Below the pieces are notes generated by a model. The model saw nothing but the letters and a program-made list of their open reading frames with translations. It was not told the origin of the DNA and did no database searches. Shown here piece by piece: positions 26,207 through 33,913 of a DNA stretch of 46,898 nucleotides. This stretch comes from Clostridiales bacterium. Lineage in GTDB: Bacteria; Bacillota; Clostridia; Lachnospirales; Lachnospiraceae. The position numbers and the translations under genes are program-made. How positions within the stretch are numbered: position 1 is the stretch's first letter; every line of letters starts with the position of its first letter. Where the stretch lies: positions 1 to 46,898 of the forward strand of contig JAQYAS010000079.1 in assembly GCA_029338615.1 (NCBI GenBank), given 5' to 3'.

Positions 26207-27640
26207 ATGAAGCGAAGATTTACAAGAAAACAGAAAAAGCAGATGTTAAGATACAGAAGTCTGGGGATACTGGCATTTGCGGCAGTTATGGCGTTGGGCG
26301 CATTTGTTGGTCTGCTATTTTTTGTGAGACCTAAGAAATCCAGCGTTGAGAAGAGAGAACTTGCAAAGTTCCCTTCGTTTACAGTTACATCTTTTCTGGA
26401 TGGATCATATTTTGAGGAAGTGTCTCTGTGGTATTCGGATACATATCCAATGAGGGATAAGCTCGTTTCTGCGGATCAGAGCCTGAAGTCGCTGTATGGC
26501 ATTGAGGCTGGGACACAGGTGATAGGCGGAACTGCGCATGCTGATGATATACCAGATGCGGATGCGGCAGACAGCAGTGTGGCAACCCCGGAAGATGTGA
26601 CATCAGGAAGTACAACAGAGAGTACAACAGAAGATCCGGAGATCGGTTTTCCGGCAAGTATGACGAATAAAAATGCGGATGAAACGGCAGAATCCAACAC
26701 TGTAGAGGCTGTTGAGCCACCTGATTCCAAGGCTATGGATGAGGCATTCCAGAAAAAACTGCAGGACAATCTGTATGTTAAAAATGGGACAGCCTACAGT
26801 ATGTACTATTTTGTTCAGGATTCGGCTACAGAATATATAGATGCACTGAACAATGCGGCTGCAAAACTTGCTGGCAAAACAAATGTATACGATATTCTGG
26901 TGCCAAATCAGTCGGGAGTACAGTTGTCGGATAAGGAACTCAAGAAACTTGGGGGATCTGACCAGCATCAGGCTATAGAATATTACTACAGCAAGATGAA
27001 GGGCGTAAAGACGGTAGATATATTCGATACGCTCAAGGAGCATAAGGATGAATATATTTATTTCAGAACAGATCACCACTGGACTGCTGATGGAGCATTT
27101 TACGCATATGAGGATTTCTGTAAGGTAAAGGGTATTACAGCTATTCCATTGTCGGACAGAAAAAAAGATACATTTGAAGGATTTCTTGGAAGTTTTTACA
27201 GTACACTAAATAACTCTGATATGAAGAACAATCCGGACACGATATATGCATATGAGCCTATAGGAACCAACGATATGACATATTGGAATGATGATGGTTC
27301 AGAACAGAAGTGGAACATCATTATGGATGTAAATGGTTGGGAAAAAGGTACCATGTATTCTACGTTTGTAGGTGGTGACAATCCGATGGCTGTGATTGAG
27401 AATCCAAAAGTGACTGATGGTTCATCCTGTGTTGTTATGAAGGAATCCTATGGAAATGCTTTCATACCATTCCTTGTGGATCATTATTCTACGATATATA
27501 TAATTGATTACAGATATTCACAGGTGAATATTCTTGATTTTGTGCAGAACAAGCAGGTTGATGACTTCATATGCATAAATAATATATCACTCATAGGCGA
27601 TCAGGATGTAGCGGCAACTATAAGTGGCCTTTTACACTAG
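26207..27640 (+). CDS. DHHW-family protein (AlgJ/AlgX-like acyltransferase partner)
   Basis: The 477-residue protein has a Lys/Arg-rich cytoplasmic start and one transmembrane segment (about 18-42, LGILAFAAVMALGAFVGLLFFV). An extracellular domain is interrupted by a Ser/Thr/Asp/Glu-rich low-complexity linker (about 105-165). The motif YFRTDHHWTADGAFYAY has D289-H290-H291-W292, the catalytic Asp-His pair of AlgJ/AlgX-type SGNH-like acetyltransferases. The matching Ser is probably in MKESYGNAF near 415. It would transfer the acyl group delivered by the MBOAT protein to a glycan outside the membrane. The short gap and shared direction suggest one operon. Confidence 0.88.
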   Translation: MKRRFTRKQKKQMLRYRSLGILAFAAVMALGAFVGLLFFVRPKKSSVEKRELAKFPSFTVTSFLDGSYFEEVSLWYSDTYPMRDKLVSADQSLKSLYGIEAGTQVIGGTAHADDIPDADAADSSVATPEDVTSGSTTESTTEDPEIGFPASMTNKNADETAESNTVEAVEPPDSKAMDEAFQKKLQDNLYVKNGTAYSMYYFVQDSATEYIDALNNAAAKLAGKTNVYDILVPNQSGVQLSDKELKKLGGSDQHQAIEYYYSKMKGVKTVDIFDTLKEHKDEYIYFRTDHHWTADGAFYAYEDFCKVKGITAIPLSDRKKDTFEGFLGSFYSTLNNSDMKNNPDTIYAYEPIGTNDMTYWNDDGSEQKWNIIMDVNGWEKGTMYSTFVGGDNPMAVIENPKVTDGSSCVVMKESYGNAFIPFLVDHYSTIYIIDYRYSQVNILDFVQNKQVDDFICINNISLIGDQDVAATISGLLH

Positions 27641-27721
27641 ATAATGGGGTTTATTGCATAGTTTGGCGGGTACACATTTATAAAATTGGGGCAAAAGCTA
27701 TTGACTAGGAGGAGAACGACA

Positions 27722-28507
27722 ATGAAGAAAATAGGTTTTATAGGAATGGGGAATATGGCTCAGGCACTTTGTGCTGGTTTTATAAATTCGGGAAAGATAA
27801 AACCAGACGATGTGTATGCATACGCTCCACATTACGATAAGCTGGCAAAGAATGCAGAGAAGTATGGATTTACACCGTGCAGGTCTTTGGAAGAACTGGT
27901 CAGTTCGGTTGATACTGTCATAATGGCCTGTAAACCTTATCAGATCAATGACGTTCTTGTGGAGATAGGAGAAAAGCTTCATGGCAAGACTCTCGTATCG
28001 GTTGCGGCTGGTTGGAACTTTAAAAAGTACAGTGAGTATTTTGACAGCTCGGTCAGGGTTCAGTTTGTTATGCCAAATACACCTGCGATGGTGTATGAAG
28101 GAGTGATGCTTTTCGAGTCACAGAATTCTCTCGAGGAGGAAGAGAGATCCCAGATCATGGAGCTTTTTGCAGCGGTTGGAATAGTTGAGGAGCTTCCATC
28201 TGAGCTTATGGGAATAGGCGGAGCGGTTACAGGATGTGGCCCTGCATTTGTTGATCTGTTCATAGAGGGATATGCAGATGCGGCGGTTAAATACGGTGTA
28301 CCGAGACAAACTGCATACCGTCTTATATCACAGATGATACTTGGTTCTGCCAAACTGCAGCTGGAAACCGGTGAGCATCCGGGGGTGCTCAAGGATAATG
28401 TCTGTTCTCCGTCAGGCACAACAATATGTGGAGTGGCATCACTTGAGGAATCAGGTCTTAGAAGTGCTTGTATAAAGTCCATAGATGCTATTATGAATAA
28501 AAAATAA
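27722..28507 (+). CDS. proC: Pyrroline-5-carboxylate reductase
   Basis: ProC reduces 1-pyrroline-5-carboxylate to proline with NAD(P)H. The 261-residue protein begins MKKIGFIGMGNMAQALCAGF, the dinucleotide-binding start of the family. It has VMPNTPAMVYEG in the middle and the C-terminal signature block KDNVCSPSGTTICGVASLEESGLR that binds substrate. ATG 27722 follows AGGAGGAG by six bases; the upstream frame extension lacks support. A TTGCAT (27654) and TATAAA (27679) pair with 19-base spacing may be its promoter. The convergent histidine kinase pseudogene lies beyond a shared terminator. Confidence 0.93.
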   Translation: MKKIGFIGMGNMAQALCAGFINSGKIKPDDVYAYAPHYDKLAKNAEKYGFTPCRSLEELVSSVDTVIMACKPYQINDVLVEIGEKLHGKTLVSVAAGWNFKKYSEYFDSSVRVQFVMPNTPAMVYEGVMLFESQNSLEEEERSQIMELFAAVGIVEELPSELMGIGGAVTGCGPAFVDLFIEGYADAAVKYGVPRQTAYRLISQMILGSAKLQLETGEHPGVLKDNVCSPSGTTICGVASLEESGLRSACIKSIDAIMNKK

Positions 28508-28532
28508 TAGGTGGATACAAATATTAATTTAC

Positions 28533-28581
28533 AAAATCCCTGTGAATATAGCTGAGAAAGTGCTATATTCACAGGGATTTT
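28533..28581. terminator. Bidirectional intrinsic terminator between proC and the kinase
   Basis: AAAATCCCTGTGAATATAGC (28533-28552) and its exact reverse complement (28562-28581) form a perfect 20-bp stem with a nine-base loop. It has A-rich and T-rich flanks and lies between two convergent genes, so it can serve both strands. Confidence 0.9.
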
Positions 28582-28610
28582 GCACGTGCAGGAGAAAAGG
28601 AAGTCTCATA

Positions 28611-31136
28611 TTAATTATTAAATTTTGACAGAATGCTTATGAGCTGTCTTATGTTGAGTGGTTTGGACAAGTGCTCATTCATCCCGGCAAGATGACAGCG
28701 CTCTATATCTTTTGCAAATGCATTTGCAGTGATGGCGATGATTGGGATGCTCTGTGCATCAGGATGATTCAGTTTTCTGATAGCACATGAAGCGGCAATA
28801 CCGTCCATCACAGGCATCTGAAGATCCATAAGGATTCCGTTGAATGTTCCCGGTTCCGATTCGGAGAACCTGTCAACACAGACAGCTCCGTTATCGGCAC
28901 ATTCACAGGTGATTCCGTTCATTCCCAGAAGTTCAGATATAACTTCATAGTTCAGTTCATTATCTTCGGCAACCAGCAGATGCATGCCGGCACATGCAGA
29001 GGTTATATCCGGGGCTTGGCTTGTTTGGCCACTCCACAGATCATCCCTTATTATGTAAGGTACGTCCACACATATAGTGATATTGGTTCCCGTGCCCACA
29101 GTGCTTTGTACATCTATAGTACCGTGTATGAGGTCCACAAGATCTTTAACTATAGCCAGACCGAGACCGCTTTCGCATATATAACTCTTTATACCTATTC
29201 CTGTGTCACATATCCGTGCTGTCAGGCGTATCTTGTCAGAACCGGCTATACTTTCTTCGTACAGATCAAATTTGATGCTGCCGCCTGCAGGTGTAAATCT
29301 GATAGAGTTGGACAGCAGATTGGCATATATCTGTTTCAGCTTAAGGTCGTCTGCTACGATGCAGTCGTGACAGATATCATGAACATCAAAAGATATATTC
29401 AGGTTACCGGCCATAAGCTCCTGATCAAATATTCTGTTTATTGTCTGAAACAATTCGGACACAGAGATTTCGTGTTCATTCAGCTGTTGATTGCCGTTTT
29501 CAAGACTTGTTATATCGAGTATATTGCTTACCAGTTGTTCAATATATGCCCCTGATGTCTGCAGTTTGCTGAGTGCGTCATCGACATCCGCCGGTATGTC
29601 TGGGGTATGTCGTGCTATATCAGCAAATCCCATAACGGAGTTCATAGGAGTTTGTATGTCGTGAGCCATCCTGGATAAAAATTCGGATTTTGCTTTATTT
29701 GCCGTGTTGGCTTCTTCAGCGAGAAACATCCAGTTCTGTTCACGCCTTTTCTGTTCACTAATAAGTCTTGTGGCGTATAGTATATTGGTTACATTCCCCT
29801 GTTGGTCACGTTTTTTTACAATAAATCTTGCTAAGTGCCAATTGCCGTCGTTTGCCAGATAATCCATGGCGATCGTTTCTTCTGTATGCAGCCTTTCACT
29901 TATGGTTGAAAGATCAAAGAACTGAAGGATCTTGTCCTGATATTCAGGAGCGACAAATCTGTGACACAGTTCAGCCATCTTGGCGGAAGCGCGACCGATG
30001 CGACCGGTGAGTCTGTGCACCTCATTGTCACTTGATACTTCCTCATACATGTCCTGAGTGAGATCAATCCTGTATATAGAGAAATATATTTTGCTTATAG
30101 CTGAGATTATCTCATTGTTGAGATTGGCATCATCCAGGGCTTCCTGAAGCTGTCTTCTGGAATTTTGTTCATAGGCTACAAGTTCGTCTATTTGTTTGAA
30201 GCCGATGATAACTTTTGTTGTTGAACCGGAGTCGAATGGGAACACCTCCGCTTCAAAATGTTCCTGCCCTGCGGCATTAGGAGTTACCTGATACCTGTAG
30301 GAAAGTTTGCCGTGGACAGCCAGATGCCTGGTTATATGGTCGAAACTCAGTATATCCATGAAATCAGGAGCGGATTCCTTGATCACGAATTTATTGTAAT
30401 AAGATCTGATGAGATTGGAGTAGCACAGCACCTTGCCTGGTTTCATATTACCAATCTTTGTAACATTGGCAGATTCATCTATCTTGAGGGGCTCTATGGT
30501 ATCAAGCTCAAGATCAACGCAATATACGGATATGTAATCAGTTGACAGTACAGAGAGGAACTTTTTCTCGCGCTCCAGATCAGACAGGCTGATTTCCAGT
30601 GATCTGTTGCGTTGTTCCAGGAGTTCTGTCATTCTGAGAGTTTCTCTGACATTGCCAAGGTGCCCACCCACGACGCCCAGCAACGTGATAAACGATTCGG
30701 ACTGTTCGTTCATAACAGGGTTGTCCATACCTATAAAGCCTTTAAGATGGTTTTTGAAAAATATCGGGAAGGATATCTCAGCGTGTATATTCTGCATGGT
30801 GAGAAGATTATATTCTGAAGGCATGGTATTCTTTACATCTTCTACATTGTCGATGATCACGCTGTCACCTCTCTAAAATGCTTTGAGCCAGTATGGCATA
30901 TCAGAAGGAGCTACGGATTGAAGGTTGTCGATCCATGGTTCAACACTCTCTGCGCACCATTCGTATGAGTTACGGAATACACCGGTGGTTTCGTCCCTGT
31001 CAAATATATACACACGCTCGGATGAAGTATAGCTTCCAATGATTCTGAGAAGTGTCTGTATAGATGCTCTGAGTTCAAAACGATTCTGAGCTCTGTCTAT
31101 TGCAACTATCTGTTGTAATATCACAAAATTATCCAT
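28611..31136 (-). pseudogene. GAF/PAS hybrid histidine kinase with in-frame amber stop and missing ATP lid
   Basis: Read through one TAG, this frame encodes about 841 residues: a GAF domain (about 5-155), a coiled linker, PAS-like regions (about 165-460), HisKA with H492 in MAHDIQTPMNS, HATPase_c with an N-box (NLLSNSIRF), and a C-terminal receiver (LVAEDNELN, ILMDLQMPVMDG). Codon 88 (30873-30875, plus-strand CTA) is TAG inside the GAF domain, and both sides stay in one frame (WLKAF*RGDSVIIDNVED). In the HATPase, G1 DTGIGI is followed almost at once by SGLGLAIVKD, so the F-box/ATP lid of about 20-25 residues is missing. ATG 31136 follows AAAGGAGG by eight bases. A GTG at 30860 with GAGAGG upstream could restart translation. 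Confidence 0.82.
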
Positions 31137-31300
31137 ATTAAGAACCTCCTTTGCTGCAAAATTATATATAATTACCATATAAATTTTGTTGTTATTACAA
31201 TTTTACTCATTTTAGGCTAAAAAATCCATATTAATAGCAATAAATTCCATAGATATGCCGATTCAAAGGTAATAAAACTATTATGGGTTTTTATAAGATA

Positions 31301-31329
31301 GAATATTTTTTACTATTTTCCACATAATA
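31301..31329 (+). promoter_or_regulatory. Putative sigma-G promoter of spoVT
   Basis: GAATA at 31301-31305 and CATAATA at 31323-31329 are 17 bases apart. They fit the Bacillus sigma-G consensus (gHATR, 17-18 bases, CATWHTA) at every position. The -10 box ends 45 bases before spoVT, a gene known to be sigma-G dependent in B. subtilis. Confidence 0.6.
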
Positions 31330-31374
31330 ACTCCAAAGCATTTATTTTACATGTAATGGAGGGTAATACTGGTT

Positions 31375-31920
31375 ATGAAAGCAACTGGAATAGTCAGACG
31401 TATAGACGACCTGGGGAGAATAGTAGTTCCAAAAGAGATAAGAAAGGTTCTCAGGATAAAAGAGGGTACCCCTCTTGAGATATTTACCGGTAAAGAAGGT
31501 GAGATAGTCCTTAAGAAGTATTCGCCTATGGCGGATCTCACTGCATTTGCACAGCAGTATGTGGAGGCTATATCGCAGAGTCTGGGGCTTCCTGTGGCCA
31601 TAACTGATCGCGATACTGTTATTGCTGTGGCGGGTATGCCAAGAAAAGAACTGCTGGGCAAGGAGCTTCACAGGGAGCTTGAAGGTGTCATAAATGACAG
31701 GAAAGCCATAGTAGCCAGAAAAGGAGACGCAAAATTTGTTCGTATAACATCAGATGATATTGGATATGAAGGCCAGGTGGTTCAGACCATTATATCAGAG
31801 GGGGATGCTGTGGGCGCGGTTATAGTGATAATAAGGGATGCCGGACGCAGGATAGGTGATATAGAGCAGAAAGCTGCCATGATCGCAGCATCATTTCTCG
31901 GGAAACAGATGGAAGGGTAG
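31375..31920 (+). CDS. spoVT: Stage V sporulation protein T, AbrB-type forespore regulator
   Basis: SpoVT tunes forespore gene expression after engulfment in endospore formers. The 181-residue protein has the N-terminal AbrB/MazE swapped-hairpin DNA-binding domain (MKATGIVRRIDDLGRIVVPKEIRKVLRI, about 1-50) and a C-terminal GAF-like domain (about 55-178, LGLPVAITDRDTVIAVAG; IGDIEQKAAMIAASFLGKQME). Length and sequence fit the family throughout. GGAGGG lies about ten bases before ATG. In many Clostridia mazG and a spoVB-like gene lie between spoVT and hup; here hup follows directly. A sigma-G-like promoter precedes it. Confidence 0.96.
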   Translation: MKATGIVRRIDDLGRIVVPKEIRKVLRIKEGTPLEIFTGKEGEIVLKKYSPMADLTAFAQQYVEAISQSLGLPVAITDRDTVIAVAGMPRKELLGKELHRELEGVINDRKAIVARKGDAKFVRITSDDIGYEGQVVQTIISEGDAVGAVIVIIRDAGRRIGDIEQKAAMIAASFLGKQMEG

Positions 31921-31958
31921 ATAATAAGGATAAGAAACTGCAAAAAGCAAGTAAAATC

Positions 31959-31984
31959 AAGGGGTTTCAGCCTCGAAATCCCTT
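31959..31984 (+). terminator. Weak stem-loop after spoVT
   Basis: AAGGGGTTTC at 31959-31968 pairs with GAAATCCCTT at 31975-31984 (one G-T pair) around a six-base loop, followed by ATTT. It may terminate spoVT transcripts just before the hup promoter. Confidence 0.5.
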
Positions 31985-31991
31985 ATTTCCC

Positions 31992-32020
31992 TTGACAAAT
32001 ATAGTCATATTGGGTATAAC
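31992..32020 (+). promoter_or_regulatory. Strong sigma-A promoter of hup
   Basis: A perfect TTGACA at 31992-31997 and TATAAC at 32015-32020 with a 17-base spacer fit an abundantly expressed gene. The leader of about 60 bases contains a GAACCGAAGAGTTCGG hairpin near 32036-32051 ahead of the AAAGGAGG site. Confidence 0.88.
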
Positions 32021-32087
32021 TATACATGTTGAGATGAACCGAAGAGTTCGGATGGCGAACAAACCATATAAAGGAGGATTTTATTAA

Positions 32088-32360
32088 ATGAATAAGACAG
32101 AATTAGTTGCAGCAATCGCTGAGAAGACAGAATTATCAAAGAAGGACGCTGAGGCAGCATTAAAGGCTTTCACAGACGTTGTAGCAGATGAGTTAAAGAA
32201 AGGTGAGAAGATTCAGTTAGTTGGATTCGGTACATTTGAAGTATCAGAGAGACCAGCTAGAGAAGGTAGAAACCCAAGAACTGGCGAGACAATGACAATC
32301 GCTGCTTCAAAGGCACCTAAGTTCAAGGCTGGAAAGGCATTAAAGGATTCAATCAACTAA
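32088..32360 (+). CDS. hup: DNA-binding protein HU
   Basis: This 90-residue nucleoid protein has the family sequence from end to end. [28 protein letters not shown] forms the dimerisation helices. [29 protein letters not shown] forms the beta arms with the Pro that intercalates [18 protein letters not shown] closes it. It bends DNA non-specifically and compacts the chromosome. It has a textbook promoter and an AAAGGAGG site, and uses TTA/TTC-type codons unlike its neighbours, consistent with high expression. It stands at the head of the rqcP-yabP-yabQ block, as in other Clostridia. Confidence 0.98.
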   Translation: MNKTELVAAIAEKTELSKKDAEAALKAFTDVVADELKKGEKIQLVGFGTFEVSERPAREGRNPRTGETMTIAASKAPKFKAGKALKDSIN

Positions 32361-32376
32361 TCCGGGCAGGATAGAT

Positions 32377-32616
32377 ATGAGACTTGATAAGTACCTTAAG
32401 GTATCCAGAATAATCAAGAGAAGAACCGTGGCTAATGAGGCCTGCGACGCTGGCAGAGTCATGGTGAATGGCAAGGTGGCCAAGGCTGGCACTGAGGTCA
32501 GGGTGGGAGATATTATAGAGATCGCCTTTGGCAACAAGACAGTGAAGGTCAGAGTTACCATGATTGCAGATTCAACAAAAAAAGAAGATGCAAAAGAGAT
32601 GTTTGAGTACGTGTAA
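32377..32616 (+). CDS. rqcP: S4-domain ribosome quality-control protein RqcP (YabO/Hsp15-like)
   Basis: The 79-residue protein is almost entirely an S4 RNA-binding domain: [45 protein letters not shown], with the typical R-L-D-K-L start and VMVNG turn. In Bacillus the orthologue YabO/RqcP stabilises peptidyl-tRNA on split 50S subunits while RqcH adds alanine tails to stalled chains. It lies 16 bases after hup and shares its transcript up to a strong terminator. The Hsp15 family is the alternative name for the same fold. Confidence 0.93.
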   Translation: MRLDKYLKVSRIIKRRTVANEACDAGRVMVNGKVAKAGTEVRVGDIIEIAFGNKTVKVRVTMIADSTKKEDAKEMFEYV

Positions 32617-32660
32617 AAATATGCTGGAATATACATTAGTAATTCCAGCATATTTTTTTT
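32616..32660 (+). terminator. Intrinsic terminator after rqcP
   Basis: AAAATATGCTGGAAT (32616-32630) pairs with ATTCCAGCATATTTT (32642-32656), an exact 15-bp stem followed by more T. It overlaps the last base of the rqcP stop codon. Confidence 0.93.
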
Positions 32661-32707
32661 GCCCTGTTCATATAGTTTATTAAGACTGCTGGAGAAGGTT
32701 TCTTAAT

Positions 32708-32980
32708 ATGAGTGAAGTGATCAAGCCTAAGGCTCATAAGGTGGTTATGGATAATAGAAACAGTATGTCCATGACCGGTATCACCAAGGTTACATCTATA
32801 GATCAGGACCTGGTGCTCCTGGTAACGGAACAGGGAAAACTCAAGATAACCGGTAAGAATATGCAGGCAAACAATCTGGACCTTGACAAAGGAATATTGG
32901 AACTCACAGGTAACTTCAACACAATGATTTATTCTGGCGAAAAGGATGGTGCACTGTCATTGAAGGGGTTATTTAAATGA
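32708..32980 (+). CDS. yabP: Sporulation protein YabP
   Basis: YabP is a small mother-cell sporulation protein that, with YabQ, is needed for cortex assembly. The 90-residue sequence has HKVVMDNRNSMSMTGITKV and GKLKITGKNMQANNLDLDKGILELTGNFNTMIYS, the conserved core of the YabP/YqfC family, with no membrane segment. Its TGA overlaps the yabQ ATG by four bases. A GGAGAAGG site precedes the ATG. In Bacillus this operon is sigma-E dependent, but I see no convincing sigma-E boxes in the 47 bases left after the rqcP terminator. Confidence 0.93.
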   Translation: MSEVIKPKAHKVVMDNRNSMSMTGITKVTSIDQDLVLLVTEQGKLKITGKNMQANNLDLDKGILELTGNFNTMIYSGEKDGALSLKGLFK

Positions 32981-33309
32981 TTAGTGATATGGTTGAAAAT
33001 CAGGCGTCAGGGTATGTTGTATGTGTTGTTTTTGGAATGATGGCAGGTCTTGTTGCCGGGATAATGAGAAGCATAGTGGCTATGATTAAGAATAATACTT
33101 TATTGTTCTGGATTTATGATATCTGTGTTTGGTTAGGATTAAGTGTAGCTATAATTATAGTAAGCTACATGTGTTGTGATGGGAATATCAGGTTATACAT
33201 TTTTCTTGGTTTTTTTTCAGGATTTTTATCAATTTATTATACAATAAATTGGGCCACAAAAAAAATAAGTGACTATATATTGGGCTGCATGAAAAAAAGA
33301 TTAGATTAA
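32977..33309 (+). CDS. yabQ: Spore cortex biosynthesis protein YabQ
   Basis: This 110-residue membrane protein has three hydrophobic segments (about 10-32, 43-64 and 69-88) and a basic tail ending KKRLD. Its position, overlapping yabP by four bases, and its topology match YabQ, an integral membrane protein required for spore cortex formation. The sequence itself is weakly conserved in this family, so context carries much of the call. It is shorter than B. subtilis YabQ but of usual size for Lachnospiraceae, as far as I can judge. Confidence 0.85.
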   Translation: MISDMVENQASGYVVCVVFGMMAGLVAGIMRSIVAMIKNNTLLFWIYDICVWLGLSVAIIIVSYMCCDGNIRLYIFLGFFSGFLSIYYTINWATKKISDYILGCMKKRLD

Positions 33310-33335
33310 TGTGAAAATGTGTAACGAAAAGTGCG

Positions 33336-33364
33336 TTGACATAATTAGCCTAAAATAGTAATAT
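33336..33364 (+). promoter_or_regulatory. Sigma-A promoter of divIC inside a 10-bp inverted repeat
   Basis: TTGACA at 33336-33341 and TAATAT at 33359-33364 are 17 bases apart. TTGACATAAT at 33336-33345 is the exact reverse complement of ATTATGTCAA at 33363-33372, so a palindrome brackets the promoter. A repressor or activator site is possible. Confidence 0.65.
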
Positions 33365-33460
33365 TATGTCAATATGTTTGTTTGATTGTAATTTTTTTGT
33401 ATATTATTACAAGAAACATCACATACATCGCAATAATATGTAATGATGGGGGAGTTACTG

Positions 33461-33781
33461 ATGAGTAGAAATGTCAGCAGATCAAAGAAAAAAAAGAATA
33501 TCAGACTGACCACAAGAATGGGAATGTTTATAGTTGTGGGATGTCTTGCGTTGCTGACTATAGTAGTAATATACAAGGCGCAGGATCTTAAGAGTCAGAA
33601 GGAATCCTTGCAGGTTCAGGCGGCAGAACTTCAGACACAGCTTGAAACGGCAAAGCAGGATTATAAGAAGCTTGAGCAGCGTGAGGAGTATATGAAGACT
33701 GATGAGTATGTAGAGGATGTTGCCCGGTCACAGCTTGGTCTCATATATCCTGATGAGATAGTTGTAAAGCCAAAAGAATAG
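33461..33781 (+). CDS. divIC: Septum formation initiator DivIC/FtsB-like
   Basis: The 106-residue bitopic protein has a basic cytoplasmic start (SRSKKKKNIR) and one transmembrane helix (MGMFIVVGCLALLTIVVIYKA). An extracellular coiled coil (SQKESLQVQAAELQTQLETAKQDYKKLEQREEY) leads to the conserved DEYVEDVARSQLGLIYPDEIVV ending of DivIC/FtsB. It joins FtsL and DivIB/FtsQ at the division septum. ATG 33461 is used because GGGGGAG lies about six bases upstream; the in-frame ATG at 33443 has none. It sits between yabQ and spoIIE as in other Firmicutes, but has its own promoter and terminator. Confidence 0.92.
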   Translation: MSRNVSRSKKKKNIRLTTRMGMFIVVGCLALLTIVVIYKAQDLKSQKESLQVQAAELQTQLETAKQDYKKLEQREEYMKTDEYVEDVARSQLGLIYPDEIVVKPKE

Positions 33782-33812
33782 TACATATTTAAAGATGAAT
33801 AAGGTCATAATA

Positions 33813-33847
33813 AAGCGGATGCTGATCACAGCATTCGCTATTTTTTT
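33813..33847 (+). terminator. Intrinsic terminator after divIC
   Basis: AGCGGATGCTG pairs with CAGCATTCGCT around ATCA, with one G-T pair, followed by ATTTTTTT. It isolates divIC from spoIIE. Confidence 0.9.
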
Positions 33848-33913
33848 GCGCCTTTACGAGATATACTTCTTGCACTATCGGGAGGAATTTCAGTAGAGAC
33901 GGGAGGAATAGTA

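Noticed and set aside
28980-29555. 191-codon plus-strand ORF opposite the kinase pseudogene
   Set aside because: It is a Cys/Tyr-rich shadow of the kinase frame without a ribosome site. The kinase domains are unmistakable on the other strand.
30873-30875. Amber codon read as pyrrolysine or selenocysteine
   Set aside because: Selenocysteine uses TGA, no Pyl insertion element or pyl genes are visible, and a GAF-domain surface position gives no reason for either. A nonsense change is simpler.
33879-33909. Duplicated CGGGAGGAAT as a sign of a small leader peptide before spoIIE
   Set aside because: No start codon follows the first copy before a stop, so only the second works as a ribosome site. 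The repeat may be chance.
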